Assembly: GCA_037176885.1 (NCBI GenBank)
Contig: JAWWNJ010000102.1
Location: 186,001 to 250,000 of the forward strand
DNA: 64,000 nt
Source: Favolaschia claudopus
Lineage: Eukaryota; Basidiomycota; Agaricomycetes; Agaricales; Mycenaceae
Direction of reading: 5' to 3'
Shown: positions 50,535-61,853 of the stretch, one piece after another
Layout of the letters: each line of letters begins with the position of its first letter
Position numbering within the stretch: position 1 is the stretch's first letter
The notes under the pieces: model-generated
What the model was told of the DNA's origin: nothing
The model's input: the letters and a program-made list of their open reading frames with translations, nothing else
The model's database searches: none
Position numbers and translations under genes: made by a program

Positions 50535-52648
50535 ATGTCGAGCGTTGTAGAGAAACTAGATAGAGGCAATCGGCTTACCAAGGCCGACATTGAAATTTTT
50601 TCGACTGCGGCACCGGTCTTATCTGATTCCCTTCCTTCCCCGCAACCTCAGCTTCCCCCCGACAGTGTCTCTGCACCCGGGATCAGCCAGATGATCAAAG
50701 AGATCAAGCATAACGCTGGGAAAACTGGACCCATTTTGGCGGAAATTCAAAAGCTGGCAACCAAATTCGGGGGTTATGTCGGTGTATGGCTCTCTTCACA
50801 TTCAATTTCAAATTATTGATCAATATATGTAGGTTTGCGCCAAACCTATCATGTTTATCGACGAGAAGCAAAAGAAGAGCCCGCAATTCACCGGGATCCC
50901 TTTTGATCCGTATGGAACAATCTCTGCGCTTACTGCGTTCAAGTCACCGCCTCCGTTCGTCATTGCACTGGTTGTTTGTCCGGCAAATCCTGTTGGAATA
51001 ACAGTGGAGCAATGGGCCAGTGCACCTATGCACTGCAATGTCTTGGTAGTGGTCAGCACTCCGAAGGTTCCCGGTCGGCGAAGTGGAGGGAAAGCTGTTG
51101 TGGTTTGCGAGCCCAACATCACTGATGTCGAGGCGCGTGAGGATATTGCTAAACATATCATTCACAATCACGTTTTTGACATGCTTAGGCATATCTCACG
51201 CGACGAGAAGCTCAAATGTCTTCAAGATGAACTCAGCTACTCGATCGGGTTTGTGTTGTTTGCAGATTAATATCATTTTCTCTATCTGATTCTATTTTTC
51301 GATGAGAAAACGAACGTTGAACAAGTTAGAAAAACGTCTGGACATTCCGTCTGTTCGAAAGCCCCCAGCTCCGGAAGTTATGCGCCAAGCTGTGATAGAC
51401 GAGGTATCCAAAGATACGTTGCAGCTAAACGGTCCAGTCTTTATTCAAACACAGCTCCGCCTTCGCGGAGTGATGATTCCTCGGTAAGCTCTGTGTTAAT
51501 TTGTGTATTCGTCCCTTGAACTTCGTTGTTCAAAATCAGTGATATGGTTCGCGAGATAATGCATGATCACTTTGATGCCGGGTTCACGCTGCGATTTCCC
51601 GGTCATAAGAAAGATTTGATCCCCCGTGTAGCTCTAACAGCTCTTGGCCCATTTCACGAGATATCGGCAGATGGCCATGAGAAACTTTCCGCACAAGCAC
51701 TGCAGATGGGCGAACTCAGCTTGCCTATCTACGCTTACAAGGATAAATGGGCTGACTTACTTCTTCTCCTACGCCTTATTCCGAATGCTCGCACAGCGGC
51801 AGCGATTGGGCATCTGTTTCTTGATTTCATTGGGGAAACTGGCTGTGCGTTTCTATCTCTCTTCTGTTATGCGCATCCAATTGACAACCAAATTTCTGTA
51901 GGCATCCCGATCCAGCTCACCACTGACAAGGGCTCCGAGATTGGATGGCAATACGCTTTTCAATCTACGCTGCGGCAAGTCGTTTTCAGTGGTACATGTA
52001 TGTTTATTGACTGATACTCATGTAGTGAAGCATATGCTCCGAACATAGATCCAGCCGATTACGCTGTGTATATGGTTCTCAAAAGCGTACATAATACAGT
52101 AATCGAGGGATTCTGGCGCTGGCTTCGCGCCAAAATGGGACTCAATCTGAAGGAACTTATTACTCGGGGTAAGCGTGAACGAATCTTTGACTCAAATGTT
52201 CCCTTTCATGTGTGAGCCATTGTATCTTCACTTGCCATACATTAAATTGACTGTATTCAGGCCCCTCTTCTATTGGATCTTTGTTCCGGTCATCCAACAA
52301 CAATTGGACGAGTTTCGGATCTGGTGGAATAACCATCGTGTGCGCCTTCAACATGAGAAGGACATGCCCTCTGGCCATATACCAGCTCATGCTTTTGAGC
52401 ATCCGACTCACTTTGCTGGACTTGATTGTCGTATCCGTGTTCCTCAAGCGGCTGTTGATGAGCTGCGTGAATATCTAACAGAAGATGTAGGATCACGGGA
52501 AAGCCATCTTCGTTGGCCTGGGCTCACCGTGGAGGTTGAACAAGCAATTAAAACTGCTTGTGAGGATGTTGGGAGCCCTGAAATATCAGTGGAATCGGCG
52601 TGGAATGTATTCCAAAATCTTTCAGATGTGTTGGATAACTATTTATAA
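50535..52648 (+). CDS. Integrase-core-domain protein (rva_4-like), seven exons
   Basis: Exons 50535-50783, 50833-51248, 51307-51483, 51540-51844, 51902-51974, 52026-52211 and 52261-52648 give one frame of 597 residues plus stop. Introns are 49-58 nt; five are GT-AG and 51975-52025 is GC-AG (GCAAGT donor). The C-terminal half has a retroviral-integrase-like DDE core: D325 in A-D-G-H-E-K, D391 in T-D-K-G-S-E and E434 in I-E-G-F-W-R-W. It is preceded by a helix-turn-helix-like segment ending in IPSVRKPP. This pattern matches the integrase-core family (Pfam rva_4 type) that is multicopy in mushrooms without known transposon ends. The function, a domesticated transposase or a cryptic mobile element, is unknown. 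A coding-like frame at 50381-50563 lies one base out of phase upstream, so the start is uncertain. Confidence 0.72.
51975..52025 (+). other. GC-AG intron in the integrase-core gene
   Basis: The 51-nt intron starts GCAAGT instead of GTAAGT and ends ATGTAG. Only this choice joins codon CG|T in frame and keeps the conserved segment after the second catalytic Asp. GC-AG introns are a known minor class; GCAAGT is the usual form. Confidence 0.7.
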
Positions 52649-53769
52649 TTGCTTGTTCCGCATATTGTTTCTTCATTGCAACCCAATCTTGAGTCCGAGT
52701 CTAGATGAGAGATATTTAGCAACATTGCGTGTTTTCTTTACAAGACGTCCCTATTTTTCTTTGAAATTGACAGGAACTCTTTTTCTGTTTACTCTGCTCG
52801 AATGACTGTGTTGAGAATATATCTGACTGGCCTCGTCTTCAATGTATCGCGAAGAGGAGAACATTGTGATTGGAGTCATGTGACCGTGTTGCACTTCCTG
52901 CGAAATGCCTGGATCCGATGACAGTTCACTTCGAGAATTTATTATATGGTTCAATAACTTTTGAGGTAACAAAAGTTGTCTCTTACACGGCTATCCCCCC
53001 AGTCATCGGAATTCTATGTCAATCCAATGGATGACGAAGATTCGTATATCGATTGCTCTCCGCATGAAAACTCTTCGAAATCCTATGGGTCCCATCAATT
53101 CCTTTGGAAAGCCAGTGGAAAATTGGACGGCGATCAGCATCAATCCCGGCCGTTACCAAGAGATACGGTCAAACCGTTTGGAATCCAATGAATATACGCC
53201 CCATAAAATTCCGGTGTCTGGCGGGATAGACGTGTAGTGTGTCAGTAGCAATTCTAACCTATTAACTCAAGCACTTATGCGCCCATGGCAAATCGGTACT
53301 GGTTTTTGTCTGCGAAACCACAGGGTACAGCCACTCGGTAAGCTCCGAAGGTCCGACGATGTGATCAAATCCATCAAACCGGTCTCGGCCGGAAATCGAA
53401 CCGTGCCCATCCCGCGTATGTACCCTACCTGGGATTGTGTAAATAGCATTGCAAGAAGGTAATCTACAAATGTACTGGAGCAAAACTTCGAAAAATCGGT
53501 TTTCCGTGTTTTGCACGGCAATTTCGCGCTTTTGATTGCGGATCACTCGGACCGGTGGCTGTGCAGGAGCATCCCGATTTCTTGGTTAGTTTCACTGTGG
53601 GGTCCGGAAGAAGGAGTCCGGGGTTGCAGAGGCAGAATGGCAGAGAAAGACTTGATTACCTGCCTCAAACTTGCGAGTTTAGTACACACAATTTTGGTTT
53701 TCGCTGTAAATTTCGCGTTTTGTAACCCTAAGTTAGGAGTACCTCCGATTCCTCTGAAATAAAGATTTC
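52649..53769. other. Gene-free interval
   Basis: Two overlapping plus-strand frames of about 72 codons at 52976-53237 and a minus-strand frame of 94 codons at 53262-53546 show no recognised motif. A tyrosine recombinase, which would follow the RNase H of an intact DIRS element, was not found here. Confidence 0.4.
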
Positions 53770-55524
53770 ACCTATAAACCATACCCTAGTTCCTGCTAAA
53801 TCTCGAATCCCGAAGGATTTTGAGCAAAATTGGGACTGGTCTGAAGTTTTGGCCGCAACCATATGAAGCGGGGAATCCGCGAGAAGGTGCATCCGCAAGG
53901 TTTTACGCTGATGGGACGTAGATGATATTGGGAGTAATGAGGAGACCAGAGGAGATAGCGAAGGTGCGACGCGCGCATAGGTTGATGTCAACCTTAGGAG
54001 AACGCCCCTTAACATGAGCGCCGATCGCGCCCTTGTTGTCCGAGCGAATCAAAAGATGGGTGTCGCGGACGTTGAGTTGCTCGAGGAACCTGAAAAGTAA
54101 CTCAATGGCGACGGCCTCCAGCCAACAGATGTCGATCCCCGGCCGCTTCCAGTCTGGCGTGAGTTGTAGCGCATACCAATAGGTACCGATAACAACTGCT
54201 ACACCCCAGGATGTACTCGCATCGACATAGATGCCTAGATCCTGCAGGGGACCCAGTGGACGAAGCTGGCGGAATGAGGAGACATCGATGAGCTTGGTTT
54301 CCCACCAACGCAGAGTGTTGCGCGCGGAATTCGACAAGTAACGGCGAGCACTTGTACCCGGCCATTAAATTCGAAAAAACCGCGAGGTGGGAAGCGCCCT
54401 CGGGATAGATGAAGCAGAGGTGACAGAGCGAGCCATGAATCTCCTGTATATCAAGAAGCTCGTGTTTAGATGACTTCTTCATCATGTTGCGAACTCGAGC
54501 AAGATACTTGAGGCGCTTCTCATCAGGGAGGGAGACACGTCGATTGGGCAAGTCCCAAAGAAAGCCGAGATAGATGATCGAGTCGAAGAAGTCAGCACCT
54601 GTCTTGGTGGGATGCCAAGGTGTGTTCAGAGGAAGAATGGGAGCAAGGATGGATGTACGATTGAAATGGTAAGAGAAGCGGTCTGAGAAAGAAGATGCTG
54701 AGGGGAAACGGACAACGGGAAGGTCGTCCTCATATTTGAGAACGCGACCGTGAATGCCAATCTCTGCCTGCCAAATATCAACAAGGGCGTTGCAGATCTG
54801 CCCCGCATTACTGCTAGCCGACGCAAGACCAAAAGGACAACAGTGATCAAGATAGAATTTTTGGTCGTAGTGCACAACAAGGAATGGTTTATGATGAGGA
54901 AGTACGGGGCATGTACGATGAAAGGATTTAATATCGAAAGCACAGGCTTGTGCGCCGGGAGGAGCTGAGGCAACCTGAGAGAGAGAAGTGTGAGGAACAG
55001 GTAGGAAACATGTTTACAGAGGACGAGGAGAGAAAGATGACAAGCAGATAAGCTTGATAAGATGAAGGACGCCGTCGCGCCAGAGGTGAGGAGAGGGACG
55101 TCGTCACGCCAGATTGATGACCTCCGCCGAAGCTTAGGCATAAAGGTGCGCAAAGCACACGAAGAAAATGGTGGGGGGGTAAAACATACAGCGAATCTCG
55201 TTGGAAAATCCTCCTTCGCAATGAACGAATTCACCGCAGGAGTGCCGGAGATCTTGTCACCCTTTGAAAGGTTCCGGCAAACTCTATTCTTCGGCGGCAA
55301 ATCTGGGCCCTCATCGTGAGAAGCGACGATGAGGGGCGAGGCGTAAAAGGCGCCACGGCAGACCATTTCCATCTCGGACCGCGAGAATGGACTCTCCATG
55401 CGTCTGGCTTCCAGCTCGGTGCGCAGGTACTCCAAGACTGTCTCGCGTTCCGACAAGGCTGAGGGGTGGTTGGGAATGATGACCGTGGAGGAGAGGCGAG
55501 GAAGACGACCGAGAGAGAAGCCAT
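53770..55524 (-). pseudogene. DIRS-like reverse transcriptase-RNase H, decayed
   Basis: The segment around 55450-55200 reads as the RT N-terminal part (an SPLIV strand and an RVCRNLSKG segment). A non-coding stretch of about 240 bases starts at a GT near 55190 and ends in CTCTCAG near 54965; it looks like an intron. RT then continues (54960-54340) with a PFGL..SSSNAG motif and Y-E-D-D (54723-54734). RNase H (54337-53905) has a DAS start and an SDNKGAI motif. A TAA at 53903-53905 cuts the frame just before a SRG-type end. This RT type, with YEDD-like box and SNAG motif, is seen in tyrosine-recombinase (DIRS/Ngaro) elements. Frame changes near 54340 show that it is dead. Confidence 0.7.
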
Positions 55525-55575
55525 AGCGCAGATTGCGGATGAGGTGGGGATAGGCTGAGGTGAGATTGTGCTTCG

Positions 55576-56227
55576 CTAAAAGGTGTCGACATCATACGGC
55601 TGCACCACGCGGTCAAGCAACGAGGAGAAGTCGTTCACGCCGCGCGGGTGCGGACGCAGATGCACTGCCGGGAGCAAGTCAGGATATGTGAGAGTAGTAG
55701 GTGTAGGATTAGAGATGTGCTCAAGAAAAGAAAGCGGATGAGGCACAAAATCAGGGTATGATGACCCCGTCTCGTACTCTTTGACACATGGGATGTCTTG
55801 CCAGGGCGGGGTGATTGCCGCCGCAGAGGGAGCAGGCATGGACTCGGTCTGCGTCATGGGCAACAGTGCAGGACTTGTTGATGTTGAAGCCGATGCAGAG
55901 GGACTTTGAGCCTTGGCCACGAAAAGGTTTGATGGTGCGAATGTCGCGAGTTTCGACGAGAAGTCGGGAGAAATGATCTGTCCCGTCTTGAAATGTGGCT
56001 TTTGTGGAGGAGTGATCTTGTGCCATGTGCGGCCCTGCGCAGATGAGGCAGCAGGGGGTGCGATCCCGAGCAGCGGATCCCTCGCGGATGATTGGAGGAG
56101 CACCCCGCGGTTCGTCGCCTCGAGTACGCCGGGGCTGCTTGGTGGCAGACGGATTCTGATCGTCATGAAGGGCGCGCTTGGAAGGCGAGGACGCAGGTGT
56201 AGCGGGCGGTAGCGACGAGGGGGTCAT
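55576..56227 (-). pseudogene. Zinc-finger Gag/linker ORF of the DIRS-like element
   Basis: A minus-strand frame from ATG 56227 to 55751 contains a Cys/His cluster near 55900-55780, with a C-X2-C-GG-H...C end as in CCCH-type knuckles of DIRS Gag proteins. The frame then changes, and the linker to RT continues in another frame from about 55830 to 55576, with QPYDVD-type sequence at its end. A further shift leads into the RT segment. These shifts indicate a decayed copy. Confidence 0.6.
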
Positions 56228-56622
56228 GCTGTCACGATTGAATGACAATCTTATCGCGACAACGCCTTAATCTTATCCACCGCCCTCGCCATTCTTTTTC
56301 ATGACCGTCGTCCACACACATGATCACACGCGCTATCTATCATTCACTGCCGCGTCACAGGTATGAACCATGAGGACAATGCACCCTTCCCATCGTTCAC
56401 CACAGTCCTTTTGCAACAACATGGGAGCCACATGTTTGCCATGCCATAAAGGGAGGGAAGCCTCATGGATGACGACAGGTTGAAGAACGTTCCGCAGAAC
56501 ACATGTTTCCCACACGCTTGACACTTAGAGTACGCATGTAGTTAATAGTTCACACGGTTCAGTAGACAGTATAAGTAGAGTAGTTTATTTGCCCTTGTAC
56601 CCCTAGTCCTTTTATTCTCGAG

Positions 56623-57725
56623 CTAATACCGCACCACCCAACCCCTTGTCTTAGACCTGGGGCGCGAGGCTTGATTGTGACACATGCCGAGGGAGCGTAT
56701 GTAATCGTGAGTGCTCTGTGCAATACCAATGCGCTGCTCCCAAAGACGGTGGTCAAAAATGCCGTCTCGGAACAGCTCATAGCGGAGCTTTCGCTCGACA
56801 GGGCTCCAGATCGACATGGACTCCTCAAAACAATCAAGGTTGGCGAAGAACAGTACGGGTTTCTCGAATTCCGAGGCGTGAGTGTACTTCGGGCCGGAGG
56901 GGTTAGCGGGGTCTAGCGGCGGGCACAGGAGCTTGAACGAATTGAGGAGGTTGCGAGCGGATTGGCGCCAGAGTCCAGGCGTAAGTTGAGCTTCATCTTC
57001 TTCACCCAGTTCTTTGAGCGCCTTGGCGACGTTTACGACCATGACGGATGACGGAGCTATCAGGGAGGAGGTTTGGACGGCAGTGATGGTGGTGTTTGGG
57101 ATGGAATGAGGATAGTCGAAGGCTTGTCTAAGTATCTTGTCGCTCCACCAGTGGAGAGGAAAATAAATCTTGTGGTGTAGAGAAACGTGGAAGATGTCGG
57201 GGATGGGAGTCTCACCGGTTGCGACAGCGGAAACGATGCGTGGGTTGACCATGAGCTGCGTTCCGAATATAGAGTAGGACGGGCAGCCTTGGCTTTCTCG
57301 GCCTCTCTGGCGGCACGTTCAGCCTCGCGCTTTGCCTTCTCATCCATATCAGCCCGGGCAGCCTTCATGCGCTCGGTAGCGATGAAGATCGTCATATACA
57401 CAGGAAGAGGTCCCGTGGATTCAACAACATCCTTCGATGCGACGAGAAGAGACTTTTCTTCGTCGGTGTAAGTGAAATGAGAAAGGAGGGGAGCGCCAAC
57501 ATCAAGAGTGCCGACACCAGCAGTGGAGGCAGCGGCGTCTTGGTAAGCGCGAGTCAGTGCAAGACTAGTCTCATTAGTGCGTTCGATAACCAGATTTCGA
57601 GCGTTCTTAGGCGCGAGATTCATCCCAACTGGCGCAGGAACTTCTGGTGGTGTTGTCATATAGGCGGCGAAGTCAAAAGTGGACGGGAGAGGAAGTGGGA
57701 GGCCGGAAAGAGATGTGGTGGTCAT
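56623..57725 (-). pseudogene. DIRS-like Gag, frameshifted
   Basis: The first frame (57725-57260) starts with an ATG and is rich in Ala/Lys/Glu helices. Near 57255 the frame shifts and continues from about 57252 to 56623 with conserved-looking hydrophobic segments: an I-Y-F-P-L-H-W-W strand, a Q-L-T-P-G-L-W-R-Q segment and an F-E-E-S-M-S-I-W helix. This combination resembles the large Gag protein of agaricomycete DIRS/tyrosine-recombinase elements. With the zinc-finger and RT segments downstream it forms one element in the same orientation. Confidence 0.6.
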
Positions 57726-58389
57726 GCTTGAGAGCAGACGCGACGATGAGCGGAGGTGATCAGGAGATCAGTGGCTATGTCGGCAGGCCCGGCACGATCC
57801 GCCGTGCTCTTGTCTAGCTTGCCGTACACTCAGCCAGGCTCGCAAGCTCGCCTTTGGCTGAGCTCCCACGTACCTCCAGGTTGACCACCATTATGCATAT
57901 GGCAATTTGGTGCTTGGTTCTTTGGTTTTTCTGTAGACTTTCCAATACTTTTTACTGTACTATTTCGACCGTAACTTCAACAAACATCACTGATCACCGT
58001 GACCCATGTGTCACGCCATTCCTGCCGCGGAAATTGAACCGCGACCACCGTAATGCGCGGCCAGCGAAATGTTCAGCGAGTTGGTTGGTGAAGGGAGTAA
58101 CACCAGAATGTTGAATAGTAACGGCGTTGAGAGGTTCGAGCCTTTTATATCGCTCACCCCTTGCTCTACTGCAGAGTATTTATGCCTTATGTAAGGCAGT
58201 GACGACTAGTATTTACGGGAATCGCAGTAGTTATCCTCGAATACTCTGCAAACCTTGTTGCAGACATTCTTTCCACTTGATTGGAAAAAGCTGCTTCCCC
58301 AAATATATACAGCAACCTTCTTGAAATGTGTTTTACAATCGAGGAAAGTAGGCCTTTGCCGCGACGTGCTCTAAATTTTGAGTATAATA
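57726..58389. other. Gene-free interval with a MITE-end remnant
   Basis: TACTGTACTATTTCGACC at 57953-57970 matches one end of the TA MITE at 36733-37240, but no second end was found, so it is a truncated copy. No ORF is supported. Confidence 0.45.
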
Positions 58390-61300
58390 TCACTGCACTC
58401 GGGCCTTCAGGGAGTCCATCATTTCAAAAATAGATTCCTCTTTGTCGGCGCGAACTTTGGCGAGAAAGGACGGACATTTGTCATCAGCTTCAGATGAGCA
58501 ATTATTCAGCAAACACGTAGATGCACCGCATGGCGTGTCATACCAGTAATCACCGTCACATCCCGCACAATGACTCGAACTCGATGTTGAAGTTCAGCTT
58601 GAACCAGTTCGACGCATTCAGCTAATGCCCCTTTGATACCTGCTTTCAATGCCTCAAATATGGGAACAGCCGAGCCTTCAATGAAGCTTTCATTTGACTG
58701 AAAAATATCATTGTTCGGTATCATGCAGGGAAGGGTGCACTTGCCTCCTGTGTGAGGTGAGCAATGGCAGAGGTTGTTGATCTTGAAGCAACTCACTTTC
58801 ATTCTGGCAAATCGATTCCGCCCTGGAGTTATTGCTGCAACTGAAGCATATTGAGGAGACAATCGTGCTTTCATCAACGGTGCCCAAGTGCGTCTCGCTT
58901 GCCGCTGCTGAATGGTAATCCCCTTAGTAATCGTAGAAGACAGGTCCTGCACCGAGGTTTCAATTGAATGGAGAGATTTGTCCACCGATCTGTGCCGCAG
59001 GTTCGAAACACTGCTGCTAATGGCAGTATGAATACTCTATCCAGATATTCAGAAAGCCAGGTTAAAACACATGGAATGGCACCACCTTCATGCAGTGGAG
59101 GACGGTACGTGGAATATCTTCATTGAACACAACATGCCATAGCCTCTGCAGAGACTCGGAATCGGCGATTGGGGAAGTAAGGAGCGCATTAAGGTTTGTG
59201 GAGCCGAATTCTCCTTGACGCCGCATGAGTGCAAGGTATTGATTCCATTTGTGCGTCTCCGCGACAGCTTGAAAGACATGAAGACTTTGTTGCTTGGCCT
59301 TAAAATGCGTATGTGATGTGACCTCCGATGAGAAAGGCGGAAGGCTTACCGCATCAATAAGTGGGCTGGATTCATCTACGATCATTGCAAACATCTTCTC
59401 GATGGATTGGACCAAGGAGGCAACCTCTTGTTCGCACTCCTGCGATGTTAACAGTGAGCAGAGGAAGCACGACAAGAACAGGTTAGCACCTTCTCCAATC
59501 GTATCTCGCTCCCCTCATCATCACCCTCTACAGTGATGGAACTTTGATTGAGCAGTTGATAGGTAAGAAACAGCAAATGAATAGCGTCTGAAACACCCTG
59601 ACGCTCCCCTATATGCATTGTATGTGTGTACAGTGCAGGTATACCAGTCTGGCGGAACAGTGAATATTGGACTGGTTAGTGCCAGAAAACTAACTTCGCT
59701 TTTCGATGAAAATATTGCGGTCTTAGTTGGGCTGTGATCATGTAGAATACTGGATGGGGACTGAGTGTCCAGTGGAACTGAGAGTACAAGAACCGCACAG
59801 GTAATCCGAACTGCCGACACAGAAAATAGGGATTGGTCGAGGTGGTGCAGACGCCCCGGAGACATTGGCGTAGATACTTTGATACTTGTGTTGCAATGCG
59901 GATATCACGGCAAGACATCGACCTTGCTGGACAGATATCCCTATTAAGCGCTGTTGGCCCTCAAATAGCCACGTACCGCCAATTCTTTCTGTCTCTGGCA
60001 CATAGCTATGCCGAGACTTGCCCTGAGTTTCCGTGTTTCGGGAAGTCGGGAATGTTTCGAGTCCTTTGGCTGCTTTTTTTGACTTTTGTGGGTCTTGAGC
60101 TGATTGGTAAGCTCTTCAATCTCCTACAGAGGTGGATTCAGTAAAGGCGATTTCCTGTGAACTCAAATTTACAGCGTCTTTGCTGGAAGCAGTGTCAGCA
60201 TTACTTCCGATGACCTGATAAGGAACATCAGCGAAATTGACGAAAGATGTTGGTCAGCGGGGCTCACATCATGCTGGGTAAGTACCAAAACAACTGAATC
60301 TTCCGCAATTCTGCCGTCGATGATGCTCTGCGAAATGCTAGACGCACATCAGAATTTCCATCGGAGCAACAAAGTGGCACAAACTGCTTCTTCAAGTAAT
60401 TCTGTACACCCTGGGCCAATTGTAAGTAAACCACTTGACTGAATAATCAATCGGAGCCTCTCACCTCATCATCAATTGCCCTGTTGATCGGGGCGACTGA
60501 CGAGCAGTGATGGTGAGTGAAGAGAAGAGAAGAGTGAGTATACCGCTCTTGACTAACCCAGAAATATTGTGTTGGCGTCCTGCATATACTGGTCCGCGAC
60601 TTTGTTGCGAACTTTAACACAAGAACCAGCAAAATATAATCAGGGCAAGGATAGTTCGAACACGGTCGTCTGGATTGAAACACACCAATATCAGCGTCTC
60701 CATGGCCTGGAAGGTCGGCGAGAACAATTCCGGAGGAGAGCACGGGGAAAGGTCCACGTATGTTCACCCTATAAAAAGCTAAGTGAAGAGGCGAAGTTCA
60801 CGATTCACTCTAATTTCACCTCGCTATGAGGGGCCAAGTCGCAGCGCCCCAGAAAGGTTTTAACTGGATACCGTCAGCGGGCTATCGATGCGTAGGGACT
60901 ACATATGCCGACATACCTTTTCCCTGATGTCTTTCGGGGGACCGGAAACAGTAGAGGCGTTGCCCAACTTGTCCTTAACAGCAGGATCGTCGAGCAAGTT
61001 GTCGATAAGGGAAGATTCCAGCTCTTTTGATTGTTCGGGTAGCATCTCCTGCTTTTCTACTGTCCCCATCTTTTTCAGATCCTGCCGGCTACCTGTTTTT
61101 GAGTTTGAATAAGCTGGAAGATAGTGGCGACCGACTCGGGATAGATCTTGAAAAAATTAGGAGCGGTAGCAGTAAATTGATGGACCGATGACAAACATTA
61201 GCCAATTTTCCAAGAGAGTCGGGATTGTTCGCGTCGTGACTGATGGGCGGGGTGAGTTACCACCCTTGCAACCAGGTGAGTCTCATACACATCAGTTACA

Positions 61301-61853
61301 AGATGCCTCAGTTCCTGAAATAAAAGTAAGCCTCAAGAAAGTCAGGAACGGCGATGACGATTCTGGCTGACCGTTTCCCATTGCTGACGAGTCTTAAACA
61401 AGACCGTGGCGACCGCTTCTGAACCCTCTTGATATGATATCTCGGTCACAACAGAGGTACAAGCGCCACCCTGAGAAAGGGTCAGTCACATCTTTAGATC
61501 TTGAAGATAAACAAATCAACCATATCAGCGGCAGAAAGCACGGAGCATCCTAGCAACGCGTTCAGGAGAGTGGACTTGCCGCTCTAAGGAAAGAAAGATT
61601 AGAGAAAAGCAGCTGAAAAGACATTCCTGCGAACCCCTGGGGCTCCTATCAGTACGAAAAGAGGAGGCAGAAGACGAAGACCGCCACCTGTTCTTCCTAC
61701 CACAGCAACTTTATGATTGGGACGGTAGGCGCCGCCGACGAGAAGCTTCTCGATTTTTTCCATCTCAATTTGCGCTTCGGAAGGGAGGGAGATACTTCCA
61801 CCAGGCAAACTTAAATCTCGAACGACGCCAGAGACGAGATCTAAGCAGTTCAA
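58390..61853 (-). CDS. Multi-exon dynamin-like P-loop GTPase gene
   Basis: Minus-strand segments give a consistent order. The first exon, about 61853-61680, ends in a GRTG-type P-loop start. An intron follows, and a second exon near 61585-61525 begins S-G-K-S-T-L-L-N-A-L-L-G, completing a Walker A split by the intron. Around 61470-61370 is a CTSVVTE segment typical of switch I in these GTPases. A DDP..K stretch lies near 61000, a TQ-H-D segment (possible G4) at about 60280, and a KKQF-P-L-C segment near 60380. A helical segment with an MRRQGEFG motif follows at 59280-59100, and another C-terminal segment at about 58980-58510. These match the large P-loop proteins of agaricomycetes with a DUF7605-like C-terminus, a dynamin-like group. 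Exon limits are not all resolved, and decay cannot be excluded. Confidence 0.55.
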
